Shown piece by piece: positions 1-6,836 of a DNA stretch of 10,605 nt. The stretch spans positions 1 through 10,605 of the forward strand of contig JAUVPN010000063.1 of the NCBI GenBank assembly GCA_030598645.1, written 5' to 3'. Both the position numbers and the translations under genes were made by a program. Below the pieces are notes generated by a model. The model saw only the letters and a list, made by a program, of their open reading frames with translations, had not been told where the DNA came from and made no database searches. The DNA is from Hyphomicrobium sp. (lineage in GTDB: Bacteria > Pseudomonadota > Alphaproteobacteria > Rhizobiales > Hyphomicrobiaceae). Position 1 is the stretch's first letter. Each line of letters begins with the position of its first letter.

Positions 1-130
1 CACAGCGGCATGCTGTGAGGTTGATCCTTACCAGCCCTAGAAGCTGTTGCGGCAATGGCACCTTCTCGTCGTTCTGGTCCAAAATTACTAGCTGGCAATT
101 AGCCGCTACTAGACTGGCGTCAATGTCCAT
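1..130 (-). CDS. Possible start of an unidentified protein, cut off by the window edge
   Basis: This minus-strand frame is open from a stop at 149-151 to the left edge, with an ATG at 130. The 43 visible residues begin MDIDASLVAANCQLVILD and continue with a mix of acidic, hydrophobic and polar residues that reads like a real soluble protein. The two other minus frames carry stops in this stretch. A plus-strand frame (positions 3-152) is also open but its translation is rich in Ser, Arg and Cys and looks non-coding. The nearest purine-rich element, AAGGA, lies about 13 nt before the ATG, which is long for a ribosome binding site. I do not recognise the family. The gene would lie downstream of, and on the same strand as, the 315-596 gene, with a 184-nt gap. 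The start codon is uncertain, and the call rests only on how the translation looks. Confidence 0.35.
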   Translation of the reverse strand, partial: MDIDASLVAANCQLVILDQNDEKVPLPQQLLGLVRINLTACRC

Positions 131-314
131 CGGATCGGCCAGGTCCTTTTAGCGAAAACACAGAGCCTTTCCATGTGCGCCTTATCCTTTTTTGCCTATC
201 TCAGTCCCTTAACACTGACAGCAAAATTTCATTCGAGACGCACCAAGTGCTCATATTTATGGCCACCAACGCCGCCTGCCATTATGGTGCGTTGAAGATT
301 CTATTGACGCCTAG

Positions 315-596
315 TCAGTGCTGCGTCGAATATCCGATCGTGGCCCAGACAAGTCCAAACAAAATCTGCAGCAACACGATGCCCGCCTCTCCGCCCAGCG
401 CATGCACCGGCAGCAGCCCGCTAGAAGTGACAGTCCAATAGAGAACAAATCCGGCTAAGGAAGCAGCCAACGCTGCAGGGACGAGTTTTTGCCACTGATC
501 GGCACGCCGGCCCATCACAAAGGCTACAATGATCACGGCAGGATTGAGCAAGGCGATAAGTAAAAGAGTGACGGGGTCAAACGTGGTAATCTCCAT
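315..596 (-). CDS. Small conserved-type membrane protein with three predicted helices
   Basis: This 93-residue protein has three hydrophobic stretches long enough to cross the membrane: about residues 10-29, 38-58 and 67-89. A basic patch (RRADQWQK, 30-37) after the first helix suggests that this loop is cytoplasmic. I see no enzyme motif, no cleavable signal peptide and no family I can name. Its ATG shares one base with the stop of the chorismate mutase gene (TAATG), and a GAGGG ribosome binding site lies just upstream, inside the end of that gene. Translation is therefore probably coupled to it. It is the last clearly supported gene of the gatC-gatA run. The tight coupling and clean hydrophobic pattern make it very likely a real gene. 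Its role is unknown. Confidence 0.75.
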   Translation of the reverse strand: MEITTFDPVTLLLIALLNPAVIIVAFVMGRRADQWQKLVPAALAASLAGFVLYWTVTSSGLLPVHALGGEAGIVLLQILFGLVWATIGYSTQH

Positions 597-922
597 TACA
601 CTCCCTCGCCGCCGTTCCCCTCAATCTGGCGCCGCAGCTTCTCTTCCTCATACTGGACGAACCAACCGATCATCTGTCGCCACAGCGCTTCGGCCAACTC
701 AGGCGGCAGGTCACGCTCTTCCGCTCGCGCCCGGACCTTGTCGATCACCTGCTGTATACGCCAAGGCACATAGGCCTCACCTGGATTGGACTTGAGTTTC
801 CAGGCCCGGTCGACAAAACCGAAACGTTGCGCAATGAGATCGACGAGCGCACTATCGATGCGATCGATTTCAGCGCGCACCTCGTTCATGTTGGAGCAAT
901 CCTGCGCCTTACGCTGGCTCAT
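596..922 (-). CDS. Chorismate mutase, AroQ class, similar to isochorismate pyruvate-lyase PchB
   Basis: This 108-residue all-helical protein matches the single-domain AroQ fold, which converts chorismate to prephenate for phenylalanine and tyrosine synthesis. The N-terminus ([16 protein letters not shown], 8-23) closely follows that of Pseudomonas PchB, from memory. Aligned by eye without gaps, the PchB active-site residues Arg14, Arg31 and Lys42 match Arg16, Arg33 and Lys44 here. PchB Gln90 matches Glu92, a change also known from fungal chorismate mutase. The start at 922 is preferred over Met12 (889) because the DCxx block before Met12 belongs to the family. That start also forms an ATGA overlap with the gatA stop. 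The 1-nt overlap with the next gene makes this the middle of a coupled trio. Nothing nearby points to siderophore or salicylate synthesis, so mutase activity is more likely than lyase activity, but the substrate is not proven. Confidence 0.85.
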   Translation of the reverse strand: MSQRKAQDCSNMNEVRAEIDRIDSALVDLIAQRFGFVDRAWKLKSNPGEAYVPWRIQQVIDKVRARAEERDLPPELAEALWRQMIGWFVQYEEEKLRRQIEGNGGEGV

Positions 923-2460
923 TTCCTAGTGCCTTCCGCCTTTTCCATTGGCGCCGCCGGGCTAACTGACTCCCACCAGCGATACGGAACGGGAAATCGC
1001 CCAGCAGCATCCTCGATCGCTAATGCGGCGCGAAGTATCGTCGCCTCATCGAAGGGCTTGCCGACCACCTGGAGTCCCAGCGGCGTGCCTTGTGCCGACA
1101 ATCCCGCTGGCACAGAAATGCCCGGCAGACCCGCCATATTGGCCGTGACAGTAAAAATGTCTTCCAAATACATGGCAATGGGGTCCCCCGACTTCTCACC
1201 GAAGGCAAATGCAGGCGCAGGCGTGGTGGGCGTCAACACCACATCGATTGAATGCCATGCCTTGTCGAAATCGTGCTTGATAAGGTTACGCACCTTCTGC
1301 GCCTTTAGATAATAGGCATCATAATAGCCCGCCGAGAGCACGTAGGTGCCAATCAAGACGCGCCGGCGCACCTCTTGTCCGAAGCCCGCCGCTCGGGTGC
1401 TTTCGTAGGTATCTGTCACGTCACTCTTAGGAACCCGCAAACCGTAACGCACGCCGTCGTAGCGCGCGAGGTTGGACGAAGCCTCTGCGGGCGCCACAAT
1501 ATAGTAGGCCGGCAGGGCGTACTTAGTGTGTGGCAAGGAAATGTCATGAATGGTGGCGCCGGCAGACTTGAGCCAATCAATGCCACGGCTCCATAACTCT
1601 TCTGCCTCTTTCGACATACCCTCAACACGGTACTCCTTGGGTACACCTACGCGCAGGCCCTTGATGCCCTCGGAGAGTGCTGCCTCGTAATCGGGGACGG
1701 GGACGTCAACTGATGTAGAGTCCTTGGGATCGTGGCCCGCCATCGCTTTAAGCATGATCGCGGCATCGCGCACAGTCTTGGAGACGGGCCCTGCCTGGTC
1801 GAGCGAAGAGGCGAACGCCACGATGCCCCACCGCGAGCAGCGCCCGTAGGTCGGCTTCATGCCGACAGTACCGGTCAAGGCAGCAGGCTGGCGGATAGAG
1901 CCACCGGTATCCGTTCCGGTTGCCGCCAAGCAGAGGTCGGCAGCAACCGCGGCCGATGACCCCCCGGAGGAACCGCCTGGCACCAGCTTGTCGGGCATCA
2001 ACGCACCGTCCGCGCTTTTGCGCCGCCATGGCGAAACGACGGGACCAAAGGCACTCGTCTCGTTCGAGGATCCCATGGCAAACTCGTCGCAATTGAGCTT
2101 GCCGAGCATCACCGCCCCAGCGTTCCATAAGTTGGCGCCAACTGTTGACTCATAAGCGGGCATGAAATCGTCAAGGATCTTTGAACAAGCCGTGGTGCGC
2201 ACACCATTCGTGCAGAACAGATCCTTGTTACCCAGTGGCAAGCCTTCCAGAGGTCGCGCGTCACCTGATTTTAGGCGCTTGTCGCTTTCCGCAGCCTGGG
2301 CGAGCGCCACTTCTGGCGTGGGCAAAACGTAGGCATTGAGCCCAGCATTGCTGGCCTTGATCGCGGTAAGAAAGGTCTGTGCTAGTTCTGTTGCGGAAAA
2401 CTGTTTTTTGCGCAGCCCTGCGCGCGCTTCGGCGATGGTGAGTTTATTGAGTTCGGTCAC
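919..2460 (-). CDS. gatA: Aspartyl/glutamyl-tRNA(Asn/Gln) amidotransferase subunit A
   Basis: GatA is the glutaminase subunit of the GatCAB complex. It releases ammonia from glutamine so that GatB can convert Glu-tRNA(Gln), and in many species Asp-tRNA(Asn), to the amidated form in the cytoplasm. The 513-residue protein carries the full amidase signature: Lys79 in GNKDLFCT, cis-Ser164 in [12 protein letters not shown] (161-172), and nucleophile Ser188 in [10 protein letters not shown] (183-192). The 24-residue spacing between the two serines is the family spacing. The length is slightly above the usual 480-495, mainly from a short C-terminal tail after the PYRWWES motif. A GGAAG ribosome binding site sits 7 nt before the ATG. 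gatC lies 76 nt upstream; the chorismate mutase start overlaps the gatA stop by 4 nt. gatB is not in the window. Confidence 0.97.
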   Translation of the reverse strand: MTELNKLTIAEARAGLRKKQFSATELAQTFLTAIKASNAGLNAYVLPTPEVALAQAAESDKRLKSGDARPLEGLPLGNKDLFCTNGVRTTACSKILDDFMPAYESTVGANLWNAGAVMLGKLNCDEFAMGSSNETSAFGPVVSPWRRKSADGALMPDKLVPGGSSGGSSAAVAADLCLAATGTDTGGSIRQPAALTGTVGMKPTYGRCSRWGIVAFASSLDQAGPVSKTVRDAAIMLKAMAGHDPKDSTSVDVPVPDYEAALSEGIKGLRVGVPKEYRVEGMSKEAEELWSRGIDWLKSAGATIHDISLPHTKYALPAYYIVAPAEASSNLARYDGVRYGLRVPKSDVTDTYESTRAAGFGQEVRRRVLIGTYVLSAGYYDAYYLKAQKVRNLIKHDFDKAWHSIDVVLTPTTPAPAFAFGEKSGDPIAMYLEDIFTVTANMAGLPGISVPAGLSAQGTPLGLQVVGKPFDEATILRAALAIEDAAGRFPVPYRWWESVSPAAPMEKAEGTRK

Positions 2461-2536
2461 TTATCGTCTTCCAATCAAAACCATTTTTTGGTTCTTAGAG
2501 CCACATTGCAACTGATCAAATAGCCCACCGTGTACC

Positions 2537-2824
2537 CTATTCGACCACCTTGGGCACAACGAAGTAATGATCCTCAACCATCGGCGCATTCTTGACGATG
2601 TCGTCAGCAATGTCGCCGTCCGTGACCTTGTCCTCCCGTTCTTTTAACTCAATGGGTACGACGCGCGTCAACGGTTCCACTAAGGATGTGTCAACCTTGT
2701 CGAGCTGCTCGACCCAATTGAGAATACCGGAAAGTTCCGACTTGAGACCCTTCGCCTCCTCATCGGTGATCTTGATACGCGCCAGGCGCGCAATGCGCCG
2801 GACAGTCGCCTCGTCGACCTGCAT
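2537..2824 (-). CDS. gatC: Aspartyl/glutamyl-tRNA(Asn/Gln) amidotransferase subunit C
   Basis: GatC is the small subunit that wraps around the GatA-GatB interface and stabilises the amidotransferase. The 95-residue protein has the family pattern throughout: the N-terminal MQVDEATVRRIARLARI, a helix containing LSGILNWVEQLDKVD (31-45), the PLTRVVP segment (51-57), and a C-terminal KNAPMVEDHYFVVPKVVE that ends the family consensus. The frame stays open upstream to a GTG at 3064, but that extension does not look like GatC and would overlap the gene before it. The ATG at 2824 has a GAGG ribosome binding site about 4 nt upstream and gives the normal family length. gatA follows after 76 nt. Confidence 0.96.
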   Translation of the reverse strand: MQVDEATVRRIARLARIKITDEEAKGLKSELSGILNWVEQLDKVDTSLVEPLTRVVPIELKEREDKVTDGDIADDIVKNAPMVEDHYFVVPKVVE

Positions 2825-2933
2825 AGTCCCTCGCCGTTCTTCTAATGAAAGGTGGTCCAAAACAATTGCAAGCTCTCTTAGCCCCGCCGCAACAGCTTCG
2901 CAACTCGAAGGGACAGGATGCCCGGCGCACCGC

Positions 2934-5267
2934 TTAGCGACCGCGCCGTCGCGATAGAAAGGGGCCAAGAATATCGGAGCTGTCGTCGGTCCAAGGATGA
3001 AGCCCACCCCTTTTGAAGTCCCGTGCCCCCGGAAGAGCCCGAAACGGGTCGATGGCAACGTCACGCTTAGCTAAGACCGCAATCGTCGAAGACAGCTGGG
3101 CATAAGTGCCACCTTGAGCCGGGTCGGAAATAATCAACCCTTTTAGCTCGGGAACTAAGGGCAGTGTTGCTTCGAGTACCGAGTCGAGATCGAGATGGCG
3201 ATTGGAAATGTGCAACACGAGGACGCCACTCGCACTCAACTTACGAGCATAAAGTTTCAAAGCCTCCGCAGTCATGAGATGCACTGGCACGGAATCAGAA
3301 GAAAACGCATCAATAAGGATAAGGTTGAAGCTTCCATCGGGCTCCCTTGCAATTGTTATGCGGCCGTCGCCTACGACGATATCGGCCTTCGGTTGGCAGT
3401 TGCCCAGGAACGTAAAATGGTTCGAGTTGGTGGCAATATTGACTACGAGAGAATCGATTTCGTAGAAGCGCCATCGCTCACCCTTCTTCGAATAGCAAGC
3501 GAGCGAGCCGGCACCCAGGCCGACGATGCCGATGCGTCCCTTCTCTCCCTTCACTTGGAGCGCATCCTGCACAATACGGATGGATTTTTGGATCGGACTA
3601 CCAGGATAGTAATAGGTTCCAGGCGTCGTATCGCTGATCAGCTGACCTTCTCCATCACGTATACGTTGCGAGCCATGCAAAGTAGTACCGTGATGTAGGA
3701 TATTGTAATCGCCTTCCTTCGATTGCGTGACACGATAGACCCCGAAGTAGCTGCGCTCTGCGCTAGCGCGTCTGACCGCCGAGGGCAGCATGACCACGGA
3801 TAGAAACATCAAAAGAGCAGCCACAAGCTGACGTGCTGGGTGAATCCAGAAGGCCAACATCGCAACGGCAAATAAAAATGTGAGCGCTGCAGTAAAGCCC
3901 CATGCGCTGAACCGCACACCGAAGCCGGCCGCCCATAGCGATCCGTAACGCACCAAGGCAAGGCCGATCACAAACATTCCGCAGAGCCAAATGAGCTCAC
4001 GCAAATTGTAGTCGCTGCGGGTGAAGACACCAGGACGGCATGCCATTGTAAGCGCAATGAGCAATGGGTATTCGAACACTTCTGAGAACAGCCTGGGCGC
4101 GATCAGCGCCGCAAACAAACCACCCAGCACGCCTCCAAACGACATCCATAAGTAAAACTCGGTGAGGTCGGGCACGCGCGGGCGCATGGTGTAGAGCGTA
4201 CGATGGGCGATGAGGGCGGAAATGAAGAACACCGCAACGCCTGCTGCACTAGTCAACGCCCACGACTCGAGCTTCACCTGCGACAGCTCAAGAAGCGAAA
4301 ACGCGACCACGAAAAGGTGCGCAGCAAGCAGCAATCGCATGGGAATGATGGACGTCTCACGAAACGCAAGCACGAAAGTGAGGAGATATAGGGCAAGCGG
4401 CAGCACCCACAGGAGCGGCGCAGAGGCAATATCGCTTGCAAGATGAGTGGTGAAAGCGGTTAGCAGGGCCGCGGGCACCAGCGTCAGACCGACCCAGCCA
4501 AGGCGATCGCGCAGTGTGGGAACCTCGAGAGCAGGTGTCTCTGCCTCAGTTTTGCGAGCTACCGCAGGCGCATCGCCGCGCAATATACCTTTGCGCATGA
4601 TCAAAGAGCACACCGCAAGAGACGCTATAAGCCCAACAAACAAAAACACCCAATAGCGACTGAGCGCTGTCACGCCGAATTCGGGCTCGAGCACAAATGG
4701 ATAGCTCAGCAACGCAATGAGACTGCCGAGGTTTGAGGCAGCATACAAAAAATATGGATCGCGCGCGTGGGGACGCCCTGTTGTGGCAAACCAAGCCTGC
4801 AGCAGCGGCGCGTTGGCCGCCACGGCGACGAAGGGCAAGCCCACTGCGAGTGTGAAGAGTCGAAGTTGCCAAAGGTAGGGTTCTCCGGGTGGGGACGCCG
4901 TCCAGCCCTCAGGCAATCCGACGGGCAGTACCAACAGAGCTAGTATGGCCACTCCGATGTGCACGAAGCCGGTCCACTCCATAGGCACTAAACGCAACAA
5001 AATATGAGCATAGACGTAGCCGGCCAGGAGCGCTGCTTGAAAGAAGCATAGAGCGACCGCCCACACAGAGTGCGAACCGCCCAAAACGGGCAACACCATC
5101 TTGGCAAACAGCGGCTGAATGGCAAAGAGCAAGAATGCGGAAAGAAACGTCGTAACCAAAAAGAGCCCCAGCGCCGCATTGCCCTCGGCGAACACAGGCG
5201 GCGCAAGCTCTACGGAACGCGATTGTCGCTTGACCGGTGATCGTCGACTACGCACGCGTCCACCCAT
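2934..5267 (-). CDS. Membrane protein fused to a spermidine-synthase-like domain
   Basis: This 777-residue protein has two parts. Residues about 34-495 contain roughly 14-15 hydrophobic segments, the layout seen in 'fused MFS/spermidine synthase' proteins. Residues about 505-770 are a soluble SAM-methyltransferase-like domain of the aminopropyltransferase family. Its motif I is GIVGLGAGS (580-588), followed by the acidic YEID (602-605), GDGR (633-636) and IDAFSSDSVPVHL (652-664). Asp653 aligns with the catalytic-loop region of spermidine synthases. Classical enzymes usually carry GGGDGG, so motif I is divergent. The family's substrate is not firmly known to me: it could be a polyamine or another aminopropyl acceptor. 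No speD or speE is in the window. I chose the ATG at 5267 because GAGGA lies 9 nt upstream and it leaves a 43-nt gap to the hydrolase gene. The longer TTG start at 5345 would overlap that gene. Confidence 0.85.
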   Translation of the reverse strand: MGGRVRSRRSPVKRQSRSVELAPPVFAEGNAALGLFLVTTFLSAFLLFAIQPLFAKMVLPVLGGSHSVWAVALCFFQAALLAGYVYAHILLRLVPMEWTGFVHIGVAILALLVLPVGLPEGWTASPPGEPYLWQLRLFTLAVGLPFVAVAANAPLLQAWFATTGRPHARDPYFLYAASNLGSLIALLSYPFVLEPEFGVTALSRYWVFLFVGLIASLAVCSLIMRKGILRGDAPAVARKTEAETPALEVPTLRDRLGWVGLTLVPAALLTAFTTHLASDIASAPLLWVLPLALYLLTFVLAFRETSIIPMRLLLAAHLFVVAFSLLELSQVKLESWALTSAAGVAVFFISALIAHRTLYTMRPRVPDLTEFYLWMSFGGVLGGLFAALIAPRLFSEVFEYPLLIALTMACRPGVFTRSDYNLRELIWLCGMFVIGLALVRYGSLWAAGFGVRFSAWGFTAALTFLFAVAMLAFWIHPARQLVAALLMFLSVVMLPSAVRRASAERSYFGVYRVTQSKEGDYNILHHGTTLHGSQRIRDGEGQLISDTTPGTYYYPGSPIQKSIRIVQDALQVKGEKGRIGIVGLGAGSLACYSKKGERWRFYEIDSLVVNIATNSNHFTFLGNCQPKADIVVGDGRITIAREPDGSFNLILIDAFSSDSVPVHLMTAEALKLYARKLSASGVLVLHISNRHLDLDSVLEATLPLVPELKGLIISDPAQGGTYAQLSSTIAVLAKRDVAIDPFRALPGARDFKRGGLHPWTDDSSDILGPFLSRRRGR

Positions 5268-5276
5268 ATTGCGGAG

Positions 5277-5281
5277 TCCTC
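5277..5281 (-). promoter_or_regulatory. Ribosome binding site fixing the start of the membrane-fused synthase
   Basis: On the minus strand this reads GAGGA, 9 nt before the ATG at 5267. It supports that start over the upstream in-frame TTG at 5345, which lies inside the end of the hydrolase gene. Confidence 0.6.
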
Positions 5282-5310
5282 GCCCCCAGCGGCTCCTAAG
5301 ATTCCTTAAA

Positions 5311-6000
5311 CTAAACTCTAACCGCCTCTCCAATCTTCGGCACAACGACGTTGTGCCCCTTCATTTCAGATACAAAGGCATCGGCCGTCTGATCGATTAT
5401 CGGAAACGTGCCGTAGTGAGCAGGGAAAACCGTTCTGAAATCAAAGAAAGTCTTACACGCGTGCGCCGCCGAGCGTGCGCCCATGGTAAAGCGGTCGCCG
5501 ATTGGAACAATCCCGATGTCGGGGGCGTATAAAGAATTGATCAGGGCCATATCACCAAACACCTCAGTATCACCCATGTGATAAAGAGTATTCCCTCCCT
5601 TGGCGCGCAGGATAATGCCGCACGGGTTCCCCAGGTAGATGCCATTGGAGGAGGATGAATGCAGCGCGTGCACCATAGTAAGATCAAAATACGCGCTATT
5701 GACCGTACCGCCGGTGTTCATCGGCTCGACCTTTTTGGCACCTCTCTCGGCCAGATGCATGGCCAGCTCGAACACTGCAAACAGCGTGGCGCCGCGTGCC
5801 TGGCAAATCTCTGGCGCATCGCCCACGTGATCGTCGTGGCCGTGCGTGAGCGCGACGTGCGTCACGCCCTCAGTTGCTGCATTCCACTCCGTTTCCGAGG
5901 CCTCAAATGTCGGGTTGCCCCTGAGAAATGGGTCAATAAGGACAACGCTGGATCCAGTCTCTACGCGAAAGCAAGAATGGCCAAACCACGTAATCTTCAT
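5311..6000 (-). CDS. Metal-dependent hydrolase, UPF0173 family (metallo-beta-lactamase fold)
   Basis: This 229-residue cytoplasmic protein has the full set of metallo-beta-lactamase-fold ligands: THGHDDHVGD (52-61, HxHxDH type), a later His114 in HALHSSSS, Asp144 in MGDTEVFGD, and His195 in FPAHYGTFP. The N-terminal MKITWFGHSCFRVE and the GDRFTMG segment (168-174) are typical of UPF0173/YtkL-like proteins, which are usually 225-235 residues long. A two-metal hydrolase is therefore well supported, but the natural substrate of this family is not established. A GAGGA ribosome binding site lies 9 nt upstream of the ATG, and a sigma70-like promoter lies in the 88-nt gap to the divergent ruvX gene. 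It is the first gene of the minus-strand block. Confidence 0.93.
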   Translation of the reverse strand: MKITWFGHSCFRVETGSSVVLIDPFLRGNPTFEASETEWNAATEGVTHVALTHGHDDHVGDAPEICQARGATLFAVFELAMHLAERGAKKVEPMNTGGTVNSAYFDLTMVHALHSSSSNGIYLGNPCGIILRAKGGNTLYHMGDTEVFGDMALINSLYAPDIGIVPIGDRFTMGARSAAHACKTFFDFRTVFPAHYGTFPIIDQTADAFVSEMKGHNVVVPKIGEAVRV

Positions 6001-6045
6001 TTCTCAGAGTCCTCGGCACCGCTAGGAATTGCAAAAGCGGCGCGG

Positions 6046-6073
6046 AGTATAAGCAAGGCCGGGCTAGCAACAA
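6046..6073 (-). promoter_or_regulatory. Putative sigma70-type promoter for the minus-strand block
   Basis: Reading the minus strand, TTGTTG (6073-6068) is followed after 16 nt by TATACT (6051-6046). The -10 matches five of six consensus positions; the -35 matches mainly in its TTG. Transcription would begin about 40 nt before the hydrolase ATG at 6000. The site lies between two divergent genes, where a promoter is expected. No operator-like symmetry is evident. Confidence 0.4.
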
Positions 6074-6088
6074 TAGGCTAACGCACAA

Positions 6089-6604
6089 ATGACGAAACCA
6101 TCGGGAAATGAGACCAGCAATGCCCAACGCGGCGTCACATTGGAGTGCGCCGAGGACTTCGCAGCCAGGCTCCGCCCTGCAGCGCGGCTCATAGGCGTCG
6201 ATGCGGGGACCAAAACGCTTGGCCTTGCGCTCTCCGATCAAACGCGCACCATCGCTTCCCCGTTGAGCGTGCTCAAACGGACAAAGTTTACTAAGGACGC
6301 CGCGCAGTTGTTAGAGATTGCCGCCGAACACCGTATCGCAGGGTTCGTACTGGGGCTGCCGACCAACCTCGATGGCACCGCTGGTCCACGCGTTCAAGCA
6401 ACGCGGGCATTTGCCAAAAACCTCAACATACTCTCGGATCTGCCCATCTTGCTTTGGGATGAACGCCTTTCAACGGTAGCAGCCGAACGCTCGTTGCTCG
6501 AAGCAGATACCAGCCGCAAGCGTCGCGCCGAGGTTGTCGATAAGGTCGCCGCCGCAATAATCCTGCAAGGCGCCCTTGATCGCATGCAAGCCCAGAAACA
6601 TTAG
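6089..6604 (+). CDS. ruvX: Putative pre-16S rRNA nuclease / Holliday junction resolvase-like protein RuvX (YqgF)
   Basis: YqgF/RuvX proteins have an RNase H-like nuclease fold. They act in maturing the 5' end of 16S rRNA and have also been proposed to cut Holliday junctions. The 171-residue protein shows the acidic active-site positions in order: Asp38 in IGVDAGTKTLGLALSD, the FVLGLPTNLDGT block (86-97), Asp124-Glu125 in WDERLSTVAAERSL, and Asp151 in VDKVAAAIIL. The core starts near residue 32; the first 30 residues form an extension, and alphaproteobacterial members commonly have one. No strong ribosome binding site precedes the ATG at 6089, so a slightly different start is possible. It is divergent from the hydrolase gene, with an 88-nt gap. 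Confidence 0.94.
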   Translation: MTKPSGNETSNAQRGVTLECAEDFAARLRPAARLIGVDAGTKTLGLALSDQTRTIASPLSVLKRTKFTKDAAQLLEIAAEHRIAGFVLGLPTNLDGTAGPRVQATRAFAKNLNILSDLPILLWDERLSTVAAERSLLEADTSRKRRAEVVDKVAAAIILQGALDRMQAQKH

Positions 6605-6836
6605 CTCTTGCCTACCCATATGCGTTCTTGATGATACGGCTGACCTATGCATTCCGTAACAGTAGGCGACGGTATCAAGACCTGGCGGCGGCTTTTGTTG
6701 CCCTCGCGGCAGCGCAAAGATGGGGGCGTGGCTGCGCAATACGGCCACGGACAACGCATCCCGGCACCCTCTATCCGGCTTGGCAGGGTGGCGTCTCGTA
6801 CTGACAATTCACACGTGACGTAAAAGCAAAGCGCAA
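6605..6836. other. Gap between convergent ruvX and aidB, no gene recognised
   Basis: These 232 nt separate the 3' ends of ruvX and aidB. A 58-codon plus-strand frame (6647-6823) and a longer minus frame cross it, but neither translation looks like a protein and neither has a good ribosome binding site. A weak hairpin (CACCCT at 6765-6770 with AGGGTG at 6785-6790, 14-nt loop) has no T-run on either side. I therefore do not call a terminator, although one would be expected here. Confidence 0.5.

Noticed and set aside
1..17. Perfect 6-bp inverted repeat CACAGC/GCTGTG with a 5-nt loop
   Set aside because: It falls inside the plausible partial gene at the window edge, has no T-run, and is short enough to be chance.
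175..441. An 88-residue plus-strand frame near the left edge
   Set aside because: Its second half is antisense to the three-helix membrane protein, its composition is unlike a folded protein, and it lacks a ribosome binding site.
827..1312. A 161-residue plus-strand frame antisense to the gatA 3' end and the mutase 5' end
   Set aside because: It crosses two well-supported genes on the other strand and has no recognisable domain.
2479..2493. Small hairpin AACCA/TGGTT just before the gatA ribosome binding site
   Set aside because: A 5-bp, AT-rich stem is too weak to claim as a regulatory structure.
2825..3064. N-terminal extension of gatC to a GTG at 3064
   Set aside because: The extra 80 residues do not resemble GatC, they overlap the end of the preceding gene, and the ATG at 2824 has its own ribosome binding site and gives the family length.
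3195..3698. A 167-residue plus-strand frame antisense to the synthase-like domain
   Set aside because: The opposite strand has clear protein motifs, and this frame's translation shows none.
6765..6790. Hairpin CACCCT/AGGGTG as a terminator between ruvX and aidB
   Set aside because: The stem is only 6 bp with a 14-nt loop, and there is no T-run on either strand.
6647..6823. A 58-codon plus-strand frame in the ruvX-aidB gap
   Set aside because: There is no ribosome binding site, the composition is arginine-rich and low in hydrophobic structure, and I recognise no family.
6828..6836. A perfect AAAGCGCAA, the core of an Ada box, next to aidB
   Set aside because: It lies just past the aidB stop, at the 3' end of the gene, and no plus-strand gene follows for 1.8 kb. 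It cannot be the aidB promoter element and is probably chance.
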